From Acidobacteriota bacterium (GTDB lineage: Bacteria; Acidobacteriota; Polarisedimenticolia; J045), in assembly GCA_020350085.1 (NCBI GenBank), contig CP070706.1, positions 2,776,867-2,784,656 on the forward strand: a DNA stretch of 7,790 nucleotides, written 5' to 3'. The notes beneath the pieces are model-generated. The model searched no databases, was not told the DNA's origin, and saw nothing but the letters and a program-made list of their open reading frames with translations. This document shows, in pieces, positions 1 to 6,580 of the stretch (within the stretch, counting starts at the first letter, position 1; every line of letters begins with the position of its first letter). The translations under genes were made by a program, and so were the position numbers.

Positions 1-33
1 ACCTACCGCTACAAGACCGCGATCGCCGCCTGA
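1..33 (+). CDS. Possible 3' end of an upstream gene (partial)
   Basis: Frame 1 is open from the window edge to a TGA at 31-33 and encodes the ten residues TYRYKTAIAA. Nothing about its function can be said from so short a tail. It is proposed because the frame is open to the edge and is followed by an abrupt change to sequence without a convincing gene. A chance open frame of this length is quite possible. Confidence 0.3.
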   Translation, partial: TYRYKTAIAA

Positions 34-71
34 AACAACCACCGAAAAACCGTGCCAACAAGCCGCCCGCC

Positions 72-88
72 GCTCGATCGGATCGAGC
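72..88 (+). terminator. Short perfect hairpin, possible weak terminator of the upstream gene
   Basis: GCTCGAT at 72-78 and ATCGAGC at 82-88 form a perfect 7-bp stem closed by a CGG loop, about 40 bases after the TGA at 31-33. No T-run follows, so it does not meet the usual intrinsic-terminator pattern. It could be a transcript 3'-end structure or a chance palindrome in GC-rich DNA. Confidence 0.25.
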
Positions 89-138
89 ACGCACCGTTGA
101 GGGCTCACCTCAGACAGGCTGCGCAGCAGGACCTACCA

Positions 139-182
139 GGGGGATACGGGGGGGCGCTGACTCTTAGACGGGGACGGTTGGG
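139..182 (+). other. Cluster of four G-runs, potential G-quadruplex
   Basis: Runs of five, seven, four and three G lie at 139-143, 148-154, 170-173 and 180-182, separated by 4, 15 and 6 bases. Four tracts of at least three G could fold into a two- or three-tetrad quadruplex with one long loop; splitting the seven-G run gives alternative pairings. The cluster lies about 300 bases upstream of the cytochrome start in a region without a gene. Formation and role are unproven. Confidence 0.3.
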
Positions 183-483
183 CTCAGGCGGCTTACGTTC
201 TGCAACGTGGCACTTCAGCTGCGAAGCACCCGATGTGAGAACGGTCGGCCCGGAGGATCGGTGCACTCGCTGACGCCTGCCATTGCCATCCAGCTGAATG
301 CAGCGCTTCGCCCGCGCATCCAGGGCGGAAGTTGGGAAGATGGCTCGTTGACCAACTCAGACGTTTACGCGTAGACCAAGGCCGCGATATGCTCGATTCG
401 GGCGTGCGCGCCGAGACGTGGTGCGAAACACATGAAGACGACGGGTGGCTCCCGAGAGCCCGGCTCGCCGAAAGGGGATCGCG

Positions 484-1137
484 ATGTCGAGAATCTTTTC
501 GCTGTGGTTGACTTTGCTGATCGCCCTGCTGGTGCCCGCCTGCTCGCGGACGAGCGATGAACAGCAGCCGGCGAATCAAGAGGTGACACCTTCACAGCTG
601 CCAGCTCCGATTCAGCTGGCCGACGCCGAAAAGCCGCCCGTGCCCGACGCTTCGACCGACCAAGAGACGGCTGAAGAACCGGTGCCGGCAGCTCCATCCG
701 CGCCCGCTGCCGCGGCGCCGGATACTCCTGTTGCTGAGCCGGTTATGAAAGCCGAGCCGACGGCCGCTCGGGAGCCGAGCCCGCCGGTGCCCAAGGTCGA
801 ACCAGCGGCGGTCAAAGTGCCCTCTGAGCGGGTCTCGGTCGAGCCATCAAAGTCGGGACTGACCAGAATAGGATCCGAAAAGTGCGGCATGTGCCACAAG
901 GTTCAGCTCAAGTCGTGGGCTGAAACGGCTCATGCCAAACTTGCCCATCCGCTCGAGTGCGAGAGCTGTCATGGGCCGGGCAGCGAGTACAAGAAAATGT
1001 CCATCATGAAGGATCCCGAGCTCGCCAAGCAGGCCGGCCTGATCATGCCGGGCAAGGAGTTCTGCGTTGTCTGCCACGTCGCTGGCTGGAGCGATGACCT
1101 GCTGACGCAGGTACATGCTCACAAAGGTGACGCATAG
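484..1137 (+). CDS. Triheme cytochrome c554-type lipoprotein with a Pro/Ala/Glu-rich linker
   Basis: A 217-residue predicted electron-transfer lipoprotein. Residues 1-20 form a signal peptide with a hydrophobic core (LWLTLLIALLV) and the lipobox VPAC, so C20 should be lipidated and the protein held on the periplasmic side of a membrane. Residues 21 to about 125 are a disordered linker rich in Pro, Ala and Glu. The C-terminal third carries three CxxCH haem sites, CGMCH (134-138), CESCH (159-163) and CVVCH (194-198), plus H150, H155, H211 and H213 as possible distal ligands. The spacing and the CESCHGPGSE stretch match the cytochrome c554 family, whose well-known members have four haems; this one has three and a short tail. 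The ATG at 484 is chosen over the in-frame GTG at 445 because AAAGGGGA lies 5 bases upstream and the signal peptide then begins properly. Redox partner and direction of electron flow are unknown. The thi4 gene follows after 12 bases. Confidence 0.85.
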   Translation: MSRIFSLWLTLLIALLVPACSRTSDEQQPANQEVTPSQLPAPIQLADAEKPPVPDASTDQETAEEPVPAAPSAPAAAAPDTPVAEPVMKAEPTAAREPSPPVPKVEPAAVKVPSERVSVEPSKSGLTRIGSEKCGMCHKVQLKSWAETAHAKLAHPLECESCHGPGSEYKKMSIMKDPELAKQAGLIMPGKEFCVVCHVAGWSDDLLTQVHAHKGDA

Positions 1138-1149
1138 GGGGCTCATCTC

Positions 1150-1923
1150 ATGAAGCTGGATGACGTGCTGATTTCGAAGGCCATCATCGAGCGCTTCAGT
1201 GCCAAGCTCGTCGATTGTCTCGAGTCGGACGTCGCCGTGGTCGGCGGGGGACCTGCCGGACTCGTCGCCGCGTACTACCTGGCCCGAGCCGGCAAACGCG
1301 TCATTCTCATCGAGCGAAAGACGGCTGTCGGTGGCGGCATGTGGGGCGGCGGGATGATGTTCAACCAGATCGTCGTCCAGCAGTACGGCAAAGCGATACT
1401 TGACGATTTCGACGTCCGGACTGAGCCGTTCGCGGAAGGCTACTACACAGCCGATTCGATCGAAGCTGTGTCCACGATCTGCTCGAAGGCCGTAAAGGCA
1501 GGAGCCCGCGTCTTCAACCTGATAAGCGTCGAGGACGTGATGCTCAGTGAGGGCAGAGTCACTGGGCTCGTGCTGAACTGGAGCGCCGTGATGACGGCAG
1601 GGCTGCACGTCGATCCGCTGACGATCCGCACTGGATTCGTCATCGATGCGACAGGGCATCCCGCCGAGGTAGCAACGCTCATCGAGAGAAAGAGCGGCGA
1701 GAAGCTCGACACGCCCACCGGTGTCGTCATTGGCGAGCGGCCGATGTGCGCGGAGGCGGGCGAGCGCGCGACGGTCGAGAACACGCGTGAGTTCTTCCCT
1801 GGCGTCTTCGCGGCCGGGATGAGCTGCAACGCGATTTTCGGCGGCCCCCGGATGGGTCCCGTGTTCGGCGGCATGCTGATGAGCGGCAAGAAAGTCGCCG
1901 AGCTGATCATGCAGCGCGCTTAG
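1150..1923 (+). CDS. thi4: Thiamine thiazole synthase, Thi4 family, histidine (sulfide-using) type
   Basis: A 257-residue cytoplasmic enzyme expected to build the ADP-thiazole precursor of thiamine from NAD, glycine and a sulfur source. It opens with a Rossmann dinucleotide-binding motif, VVGGGPAGLVAA (30-41), followed by acidic E55 at the end of the second strand (VILIER). GGGMWGGGMMFNQIVV (61-76) and the C-terminal GGPRMGPVFGGMLMSGKK (231-248) are hallmark Thi4 segments. In yeast THI4 the sulfur comes from an active-site cysteine in a CCMDP context; here the matching segment is AGLHVDP with H153, the archaeal arrangement that uses free sulfide and iron and turns over repeatedly. Length is near that of archaeal homologues and shorter than yeast. 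The SD-like AGGGGG (1136-1141) overlaps the cytochrome stop codon and lies 8 bases before the ATG, so translation is probably coupled to the cytochrome. No other thiamine gene or TPP riboswitch is in view. Confidence 0.93.
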   Translation: MKLDDVLISKAIIERFSAKLVDCLESDVAVVGGGPAGLVAAYYLARAGKRVILIERKTAVGGGMWGGGMMFNQIVVQQYGKAILDDFDVRTEPFAEGYYTADSIEAVSTICSKAVKAGARVFNLISVEDVMLSEGRVTGLVLNWSAVMTAGLHVDPLTIRTGFVIDATGHPAEVATLIERKSGEKLDTPTGVVIGERPMCAEAGERATVENTREFFPGVFAAGMSCNAIFGGPRMGPVFGGMLMSGKKVAELIMQRA

Positions 1924-1958
1924 CCCGGGCGCGAATCTCCAGAGTTGCGCTCGCGACG

Positions 1959-2002
1959 GCGTCCCGCTATCAGTGGTGCCACAAAACGGGACGCGTCCCG
2001 CT
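1959..2002. repeat. Perfect 14-bp palindrome plus a direct repeat of its half-site
   Basis: CGGGACGCGTCCCG at 1987-2000 is its own reverse complement. The ten bases GCGTCCCGCT occur at 1959-1968 and again at 1993-2002, 34 bases apart. GCGTCCCG at 1959-1966 can therefore also pair with CGGGACGC at 1987-1994 as an 8-bp stem with a 20-base loop. The spacer lies between the thi4 stop and the sulfatase start, with the palindrome centre about 46 bases before the GTG. It could be a dimeric-regulator operator or a transcript structure between the two units. No T-run follows, so it is not a standard intrinsic terminator. Confidence 0.45.
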
Positions 2003-2039
2003 GCAGAGCCGTGAAGTTGAACAAACCTCGAGGTGTGGA

Positions 2040-4043
2040 GTGAAGATTCTCAGAGACTGGCCGGCCCGAGCGGCACTATTGCTGCTGCTCGCTCACGGAG
2101 CGCTCGTCGGGTGCCACGAAGCTGCCCGGCCGAGATCCGTCGTGCTGATTACTCTGGACACGCTACGTCGAGATCACGTCTCCTGCTTCGAGCCGAACTC
2201 ACCCGTCGCCACCCCACATCTAGACCAGCTCGCGGCGAGAGGGGCCCGCGTGACGCGAGCCTGGGCCAGTGTACCGTTGACGACCCCCTCGCACGCATCG
2301 ATCCTGACCGGCCTCTACCCGCCAGGAACCGGCGTGAGAAACAATGCGCAGTTCCGCTTGCCCGAGGACGTCACCACGCTCGCCGAGCAGCTCGCGGGCG
2401 AGGGGTATTCCACGGCGGCTTTCGTCGCGTCCTTCACCGCATCGCGCGAGTTCGGTCTTTCGCAGGGGTTCGAGGTTTATGACGACGACATGGGCCGCGA
2501 CCCCTCGGGGGCTCGGATGACACAGCGACCAGGTGGCGAGGTCGTCTCGCGTGTCGAGTCCTGGCTTCGCGCCGGCCCCGACGAGCCTTTCTTCCTTTGG
2601 GTCCACCTGTTCGATCCGCACTCACCGTACCGCCCGCCGAAAGAATACGCCCTCGCTCACCCGGACGATCTCTATCGTGGCGAGGTGGCCTATACCGATG
2701 CGCTGGTCGGCCGGGTGCTCGACGAACTCGAAAAGACCAGGGCTGGCGAGAGCGCGATCGTCGCCGTTGTCTCCGATCACGGAGAGGGGCTCGGCACCCA
2801 CGGCGAGCCGGAGCATGGCCTGCTCGTTTACGAAGAGACGATCGCGGTCCCCTTCATCGTGACCGCCCCCGGACTCCTGCCGGCCAACCTCACGATCGAC
2901 GAACCGGCGAGCACGGTCGATCTCGTGCCGACGATCCTCGACCTTCTCGATCTCGAGCCGGTCGAGCCTCTCGACGGCGTGAGTCTCGTGTCGATCAGCG
3001 CAGAGACAGCGCGAGACGTCTACGCTGAGAGCTTGCTGCCGGCCGAGGAATACGGTTGGTCCGCGCTCTATGCGCTGCGACACGGCGACGACAAGTACAT
3101 CCATTCGACGGTGCCGGAGCTGTACGATCTTGCGTCCGACCCGAAGGAGAGCGTCAATCGGGCGCTCAAAGAGCCGGATCGTGTTGCGGAGCTGAGGTCC
3201 CGCCTCGAACTCGTGTACGACACGATCGTTGACGAGCGCCGGCTTGCGAGTGCGATCGGAGCCGCCGGCGGAACCGATGAGGAAACGATCGCGCGACTCG
3301 AGTCGCTGGGCTACGTCGCCGGCGGGGGCGCTGGCTCGGCGTCGGCACGATCAGGGCTCGACACAGAAGGGCGCTCGCCGCGCGAGGCGATGGTCGATCT
3401 GATGCGTCTGAATCGGGCGATCGCGCTGCTACGCCAACAGCAAGAGGACGCCGCGATTCGCATCTTGAACAGTCTGCGCCAAACCGACCGCGGGAATCCG
3501 AGAGTGCTCCTCAATCTGGCGCGTGCCCAGCTTCAGGCGGGAGACGAGCAGCTTGCCGAGAACAGTTATCGTCAGCTCGTCACGCAACATCCCGTCTTCT
3601 ATCTCGGTTATCGAGAGCTGAGTGATCTGTTGGAGAAACATCAACGGCCGCTCGAGTCACGCGATCTTTGGTTGCGGCTCCAAGAAGAGGTCCCTGGTTT
3701 CGTCGGCCTGGAAGCGCGACTGGCTCAGGCCGAGCTGGCCGCAGGCCTCGCGAGCAGCGCCTCGGCTCGGCTTGAGCTGTACGTCGCGGAGCGATCCGAT
3801 GACGCAGAGGGCTGGGCGCTGCTTGGTGATGCACGGGCGAAACTAGACTCGAGCGCGTCCGCACTCGCCGCATATCGCCGAGCGCTCGAGTTGAGGCCTA
3901 CCGAGCGCCGAGCCGTCGACGGGGCGCTCGCGCTACTCGACAAAGCGGACCGAGACGCTGCTGACGCACTCCTGCGACAGCTTATCGAGCGCGCTCCAGA
4001 CGATCGGTATCTACAACAACTGAGCGGTCGTCGCGGATCCTGA
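2040..4043 (+). CDS. Sulfatase-fold lipoprotein with C-terminal TPR region
   Basis: A 667-residue exported protein of the alkaline phosphatase/sulfatase superfamily. The signal peptide (1-24) ends in the lipobox LVGC, making C25 the probable lipidated residue. The catalytic domain covers about residues 32-400: VVLITLDTLRRDH (34-46, metal ligand D40), PLTTPSHASILTGLYP (79-94), FDPHSPY (191-197) and VSDHGEGLGTHGEPEHG (244-260, metal-type D246 and H247). At the usual C/S-x-P-S-R formylglycine motif it has T81-T-P-S-H85, so it lacks the cysteine or serine converted to formylglycine and may use threonine as nucleophile; true sulfatase activity is doubtful and phosphoester or phosphotransfer chemistry is possible. 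ESLGYVAGG (421-429) ends the domain, and about 450-660 is a helical TPR-like region, clearest at 587-620, for protein contacts. The start is GTG, with GAGG at 2030-2033 six bases upstream. The substrate is unknown. The EF-P gene follows after 29 bases. Confidence 0.88.
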   Translation: MKILRDWPARAALLLLLAHGALVGCHEAARPRSVVLITLDTLRRDHVSCFEPNSPVATPHLDQLAARGARVTRAWASVPLTTPSHASILTGLYPPGTGVRNNAQFRLPEDVTTLAEQLAGEGYSTAAFVASFTASREFGLSQGFEVYDDDMGRDPSGARMTQRPGGEVVSRVESWLRAGPDEPFFLWVHLFDPHSPYRPPKEYALAHPDDLYRGEVAYTDALVGRVLDELEKTRAGESAIVAVVSDHGEGLGTHGEPEHGLLVYEETIAVPFIVTAPGLLPANLTIDEPASTVDLVPTILDLLDLEPVEPLDGVSLVSISAETARDVYAESLLPAEEYGWSALYALRHGDDKYIHSTVPELYDLASDPKESVNRALKEPDRVAELRSRLELVYDTIVDERRLASAIGAAGGTDEETIARLESLGYVAGGGAGSASARSGLDTEGRSPREAMVDLMRLNRAIALLRQQQEDAAIRILNSLRQTDRGNPRVLLNLARAQLQAGDEQLAENSYRQLVTQHPVFYLGYRELSDLLEKHQRPLESRDLWLRLQEEVPGFVGLEARLAQAELAAGLASSASARLELYVAERSDDAEGWALLGDARAKLDSSASALAAYRRALELRPTERRAVDGALALLDKADRDAADALLRQLIERAPDDRYLQQLSGRRGS

Positions 4044-4072
4044 GGCCACTCGGAGAAACGAGGAATGGGTCG

Positions 4073-4645
4073 ATGCCAAGCACGGCTGATTTCAAGAAAC
4101 ACCTGCGCTTGCTGATTGATGGAGATCCGTATGCCATCGTCGAGCACACGCTTCAATCACCCTCCGCACGTGGCTCCGCCACACTCGTTCGGACACGGCT
4201 ACGGCATCTACTGACAGGTCAACTCATCGAAAAGACATTCAAGGCCGGGGAGTCATTCGATTCGCCGGATCTGAGCTATCGTCCGGCGCAGTTTCTTTAC
4301 AGCGACGGCGATGCATTGCATTTCATGGACGAGCAGAGCTACGAGCAGTTTTCACTTGCCGCCGAGGGTCTTCCGGACGTCGTTCCGTGGCTCGTGGAAG
4401 GCCTGACGGTGCGCGCAGTGCATTTCCGCGGTGCCGTCGCAACGGTAGAGCTACCTTCGACGATGGAGGTCGAGATCACAGAGACCGAGCCAGCCGTGCG
4501 CGGGAATACGGTCTCAGGAAAGGTGACCAAGCGCGCCATCGTCGCCAACGGCGCCGAAATCCAGGTGCCGCTCTACCTGGAGGCAGCCGAGCGCATCGAA
4601 GTTGATCCGCGTGAGGGCCGCTTCATTCGTCGCTCTTCTAACTAA
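4073..4645 (+). CDS. efp: Elongation factor P-family protein with an EfpL (YeiP)-like arginine loop
   Basis: A 190-residue translation factor expected to bind ribosomes stalled at proline stretches and help form the peptide bond. The three EF-P domains are present: an N-terminal KOW-like domain (1-62), a central OB fold (about 68-125) and a C-terminal OB fold (about 128-187) with ETEPAVRGNTVSGKV (137-151). The loop that reaches the peptidyl-transferase centre reads QSPSARGSATL (28-38). This closely matches the QSPTARGAATL loop of E. coli EfpL/YeiP as I recall it, with arginine at the same number, R33. Classical EF-P has PGK with a modified lysine, and the EarP-dependent type has SGR with a rhamnosylated arginine and a loop one residue shorter. 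The C-terminal domain looks more like ordinary EF-P, so the protein appears intermediate. The ATG at 4073 has AGGA (4061-4064) 8 bases upstream. It lies 29 bases after the sulfatase stop and may be co-transcribed. No EpmA, EpmB or EarP gene is in the window. Confidence 0.92.
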   Translation: MPSTADFKKHLRLLIDGDPYAIVEHTLQSPSARGSATLVRTRLRHLLTGQLIEKTFKAGESFDSPDLSYRPAQFLYSDGDALHFMDEQSYEQFSLAAEGLPDVVPWLVEGLTVRAVHFRGAVATVELPSTMEVEITETEPAVRGNTVSGKVTKRAIVANGAEIQVPLYLEAAERIEVDPREGRFIRRSSN

Positions 4646-4665
4646 AGCGACTGGGATCCGACGAG

Positions 4666-5343
4666 TCACGACAGCAGCTCGATCAGCTCCGCCAGCGAAT
4701 CGACGAAGAAGTCCGCAGCGGCGATCTTTTCGGGCGGCGTGTGGCTCGTCGCCAGCGCCACGCACCGTGCCCCCGCCCCACGCGCTGCAACCACGCCGTG
4801 TTCGGAGTCCTCCACGATCAGCAGTGAGGCCGCGTCGATGCCCAGACGCCGGACTGCGAGCAGATAGATCTCCGGGTCGGGCTTTCGCCGTGCGACATCG
4901 TCCTTGGTCAGCACAATCTCGAAGAAACGATCGATTTCGAAACGCTCCAAACAGCGCCTGGCATGCCCACGGCCCGCGCTGGTCGCCAGCGCAAGGCGAA
5001 ATCCGCGCTGGCACAACCAAGGGAGGACCTTCTCCACGCCGTCTCGGGCGCGCGCGTCCCGGCTCCAGAGCCGAATGTAGGTTTCGTTTTGGCGGGCGCG
5101 AATCTGCCGCTCCACGTCGCTCGAGAGTCCGAAACGCGCGGCGAGGAGCGGCACGTAATCGTCCGGATGACGGCCGACGATCGAGGTCCGATCCGAGGCC
5201 GCCAGCGCGCAGCCGCTGCTCGAGAACGCTTCGTACGCTGCTCGCACGTTGATGGCCTCCGTATCGACGAGAACACCGTCGAGATCGAAGGCCACGGCGC
5301 TGACGCTGAAGCAGAGCCGTTGTCCAGAATCGTGTGTCACCAT
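4666..5343 (-). CDS. HAD-superfamily hydrolase, phosphoglucomutase/phosphatase-like (subfamily I)
   Basis: A 225-residue cytoplasmic phosphatase or phosphomutase. All four HAD motifs are visible: FDLDGVLVDTE (19-29) with nucleophile D20 and acid/base D22; ALATSAG (118-124) with T121; K154 in RRKPDPEIY (152-160); and the metal-binding IVEDSEHG (176-183) with E178 and D179. Residues of about 30-100 form the small helical cap placed between motifs I and II, as in beta-phosphoglucomutase and small sugar- or glycolate-phosphate phosphatases. The substrate cannot be read from sequence; the family also includes 2-deoxyglucose-6-phosphatase-like and Gph-like enzymes. The ATG at 5343 has a purine-rich AAGAAAG about 4 bases upstream, a poor ribosome site. 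The gene is convergent with the EF-P gene, 20 bases apart, and divergent from the PLP-enzyme gene, 100 bases apart. No intrinsic terminator is evident in the convergent gap. Confidence 0.9.
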   Translation of the reverse strand: MVTHDSGQRLCFSVSAVAFDLDGVLVDTEAINVRAAYEAFSSSGCALAASDRTSIVGRHPDDYVPLLAARFGLSSDVERQIRARQNETYIRLWSRDARARDGVEKVLPWLCQRGFRLALATSAGRGHARRCLERFEIDRFFEIVLTKDDVARRKPDPEIYLLAVRRLGIDAASLLIVEDSEHGVVAARGAGARCVALATSHTPPEKIAAADFFVDSLAELIELLS

Positions 5344-5384
5344 GCCGCTTTCTTAGGCCATCCATCGACGGGGGTCAACATCGA

Positions 5385-5414
5385 TTGGAACGGCGAAGCA
5401 GCCAAAGGTACGAT
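5385..5414 (+). promoter_or_regulatory. Possible sigma70-type promoter for the PLP-enzyme gene
   Basis: TTGGAA (5385-5390) and TACGAT (5409-5414), 18 bases apart, match the -35 and -10 consensus hexamers at four of six positions each. Transcription would start near 5421 and give a leader of about 22 bases before the ATG at 5444. The match is modest and the consensus may differ in this phylum. The short leader leaves no room for a SAM riboswitch. Confidence 0.3.
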
Positions 5415-5443
5415 GCTCCGGGCTCGTTCACGGGAGACAGACT

Positions 5444-6580
5444 ATGCGCTTCGCGACCAAGGCGATCCACGCCGGCCAGGGACCCGATTTGCGAACGGGA
5501 GCGGTTAACGTCCCGATCTATCTCAGCACGACGTTCAAGCAGGATGGCGTCGGTCAGTTTCGGGAGGGTTACGAGTACTCGCGAACGGGAAACCCTTCCC
5601 GCGCCTCGCTCGAAGCCACGCTCGCAGCGCTCGAGGGGGGTGAGTACGGTCTGTGTTTTGCGTCGGGCTCGGCAGCCACCTCGGCCGTCATCGATCTACT
5701 GCGACCCGGAGACGAAGTAATCTCGACGATCGACGTCTACGGAGGCACGTATCGGATGTTTCGTCAGGTGTACGCGAAGTACGGCATCCAGTTTCACTTC
5801 GCCGACAGTGCCGACCCGGCCAAGCTGCTCGAGCGGGCCAGCTCGCGGACTCGCATGCTATGGATCGAGACCCCGACAAACCCGATGCTCAACGTGCACG
5901 ACATCACCTTGCTGAGCCGTCGGCGTCCCGAAGGAGCACTGCTCGTGGTCGACAATACCTTTGCGACGCCTTTCCTGCAGCGGCCGCTCGAGCTGGGCGC
6001 TGACATCGTCGTGCACAGCGTGACGAAGTACCTCGGTGGACATAGCGATGTCGTTGGTGGCGCATTGGTGACCTCGAATCCGGAAGTGCACGAGCGCTGC
6101 CAGTTCTATCAAAACGCCGTCGGTGGCGTGCCTTCACCGTTCGATTGCTACCTGGTTCAGCGCGGAATGAAGACTCTCGAGGTCCGGATGAAACGGCATC
6201 AGGAGAATGCAGCCGCGGTCGCTCGGTACCTGGTCGAGCATCCGAGGGTTGGTCGCGTGTTCTATCCGGGGCTTCCAGACCACCCGGGCCACGAGATCGC
6301 AGGGCGCCAGATGACCGGCTACTCGGGAATGGTCTCGTTCACTCTGGCAGGTGGGCGGTCGGCAGTGGATCGGTTCTTCGGGAGGCTCGAGATATTCACC
6401 CTCGCCGAGAGCCTCGGCGGCGTCGAATCACTGACCTGTCACCCGTTCACGATGACACACGGAGCGATTCCGGCGGAGGAGAAGCTCAAGATCGGCATCA
6501 CGGAAGACCTCGTGCGGCTTTCGCTCGGGATCGAGGCCGTCGAAGACCTGCTGGAGGACCTCGATCGTGCTTTGACTTAG
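5444..6580 (+). CDS. metB: Cystathionine gamma-synthase/gamma-lyase family PLP enzyme
   Basis: A 378-residue cytoplasmic enzyme of the Cys/Met-metabolism PLP family. Members join an activated homoserine to cysteine to make cystathionine, or split cystathionine. Seen in sequence: YEYSRTGNPSR (43-53), with Y45 and R47 matching the residues that hold PLP phosphate from the neighbouring subunit; SGSAAT (74-79); the ring-stacking Y99 in DVYGGTYR (97-104); ETPTNP (142-147); D170 in VVDNTFATP (168-176); and the Schiff-base lysine K195 in HSVTKYLGGHSD (191-202). ESLGGVESL (322-330) and R358 in VRLSLGIE (357-364), the substrate-carboxylate arginine, complete the active site. Length and start are standard, with GGGAG (5432-5436) 7 bases before the ATG. 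Motifs do not separate gamma-synthase from gamma-lyase or acylhomoserine sulfhydrylase, so metB is the likeliest symbol rather than a certain one. It appears to be transcribed alone. Confidence 0.9.
   Translation: MRFATKAIHAGQGPDLRTGAVNVPIYLSTTFKQDGVGQFREGYEYSRTGNPSRASLEATLAALEGGEYGLCFASGSAATSAVIDLLRPGDEVISTIDVYGGTYRMFRQVYAKYGIQFHFADSADPAKLLERASSRTRMLWIETPTNPMLNVHDITLLSRRRPEGALLVVDNTFATPFLQRPLELGADIVVHSVTKYLGGHSDVVGGALVTSNPEVHERCQFYQNAVGGVPSPFDCYLVQRGMKTLEVRMKRHQENAAAVARYLVEHPRVGRVFYPGLPDHPGHEIAGRQMTGYSGMVSFTLAGGRSAVDRFFGRLEIFTLAESLGGVESLTCHPFTMTHGAIPAEEKLKIGITEDLVRLSLGIEAVEDLLEDLDRALT

Larger units (their letters stand above)
34..483. other. Long intergenic stretch, no gene recognised
   Basis: About 450 bases separate the possible upstream gene from the cytochrome start. 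Open frames here, such as 52-273 on the plus strand and minus-strand frames running under the cytochrome, are low-complexity, arginine- and serine-rich translations with no recognisable motif and are judged spurious. No tRNA T-loop and no TPP riboswitch core were seen, although a riboswitch might be expected upstream of a thiazole synthase. The stretch holds a small hairpin at 72-88 and a set of G-runs at 139-182. It probably includes the promoter and leader of the cytochrome-thi4 unit, but no convincing -35/-10 pair could be assigned. Confidence 0.6.

Noticed and set aside
130..180. Possible TPP riboswitch upstream of the cytochrome-thi4 unit
   Set aside because: The G-rich stretch followed by GCGCTGACTC faintly recalls the start of a TPP element, but CTGAGA and the conserved second arm (CTGATCTGGATAATGCCAGCG-like) are not present in 34-483.
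52..273. Open frame of 73 codons on the plus strand upstream of the cytochrome gene
   Set aside because: It begins with GTG without a convincing ribosome site, the translation is arginine-rich low-complexity sequence with no motif, and it crosses the G-run cluster. It fits a chance frame in GC-rich DNA.
445..483. Upstream GTG start giving 13 extra residues to the cytochrome
   Set aside because: It would place a charged stretch before the signal peptide. The ATG at 484 has a purine-rich ribosome site 5 bases upstream and yields a normal lipoprotein signal.
847..1659. Long minus-strand open frame of 270 codons under the cytochrome and thi4 genes
   Set aside because: It is antisense to two clearly recognised genes, its translation contains no known motif, and such long antisense frames are common opposite GC-rich coding sequence.
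4514..5365. Minus-strand 283-codon frame overlapping the HAD gene and the EF-P 3' end
   Set aside because: It is a shifted frame of the HAD gene with an arginine/glycine-rich translation; the frame at 4666-5343 carries all four HAD motifs.
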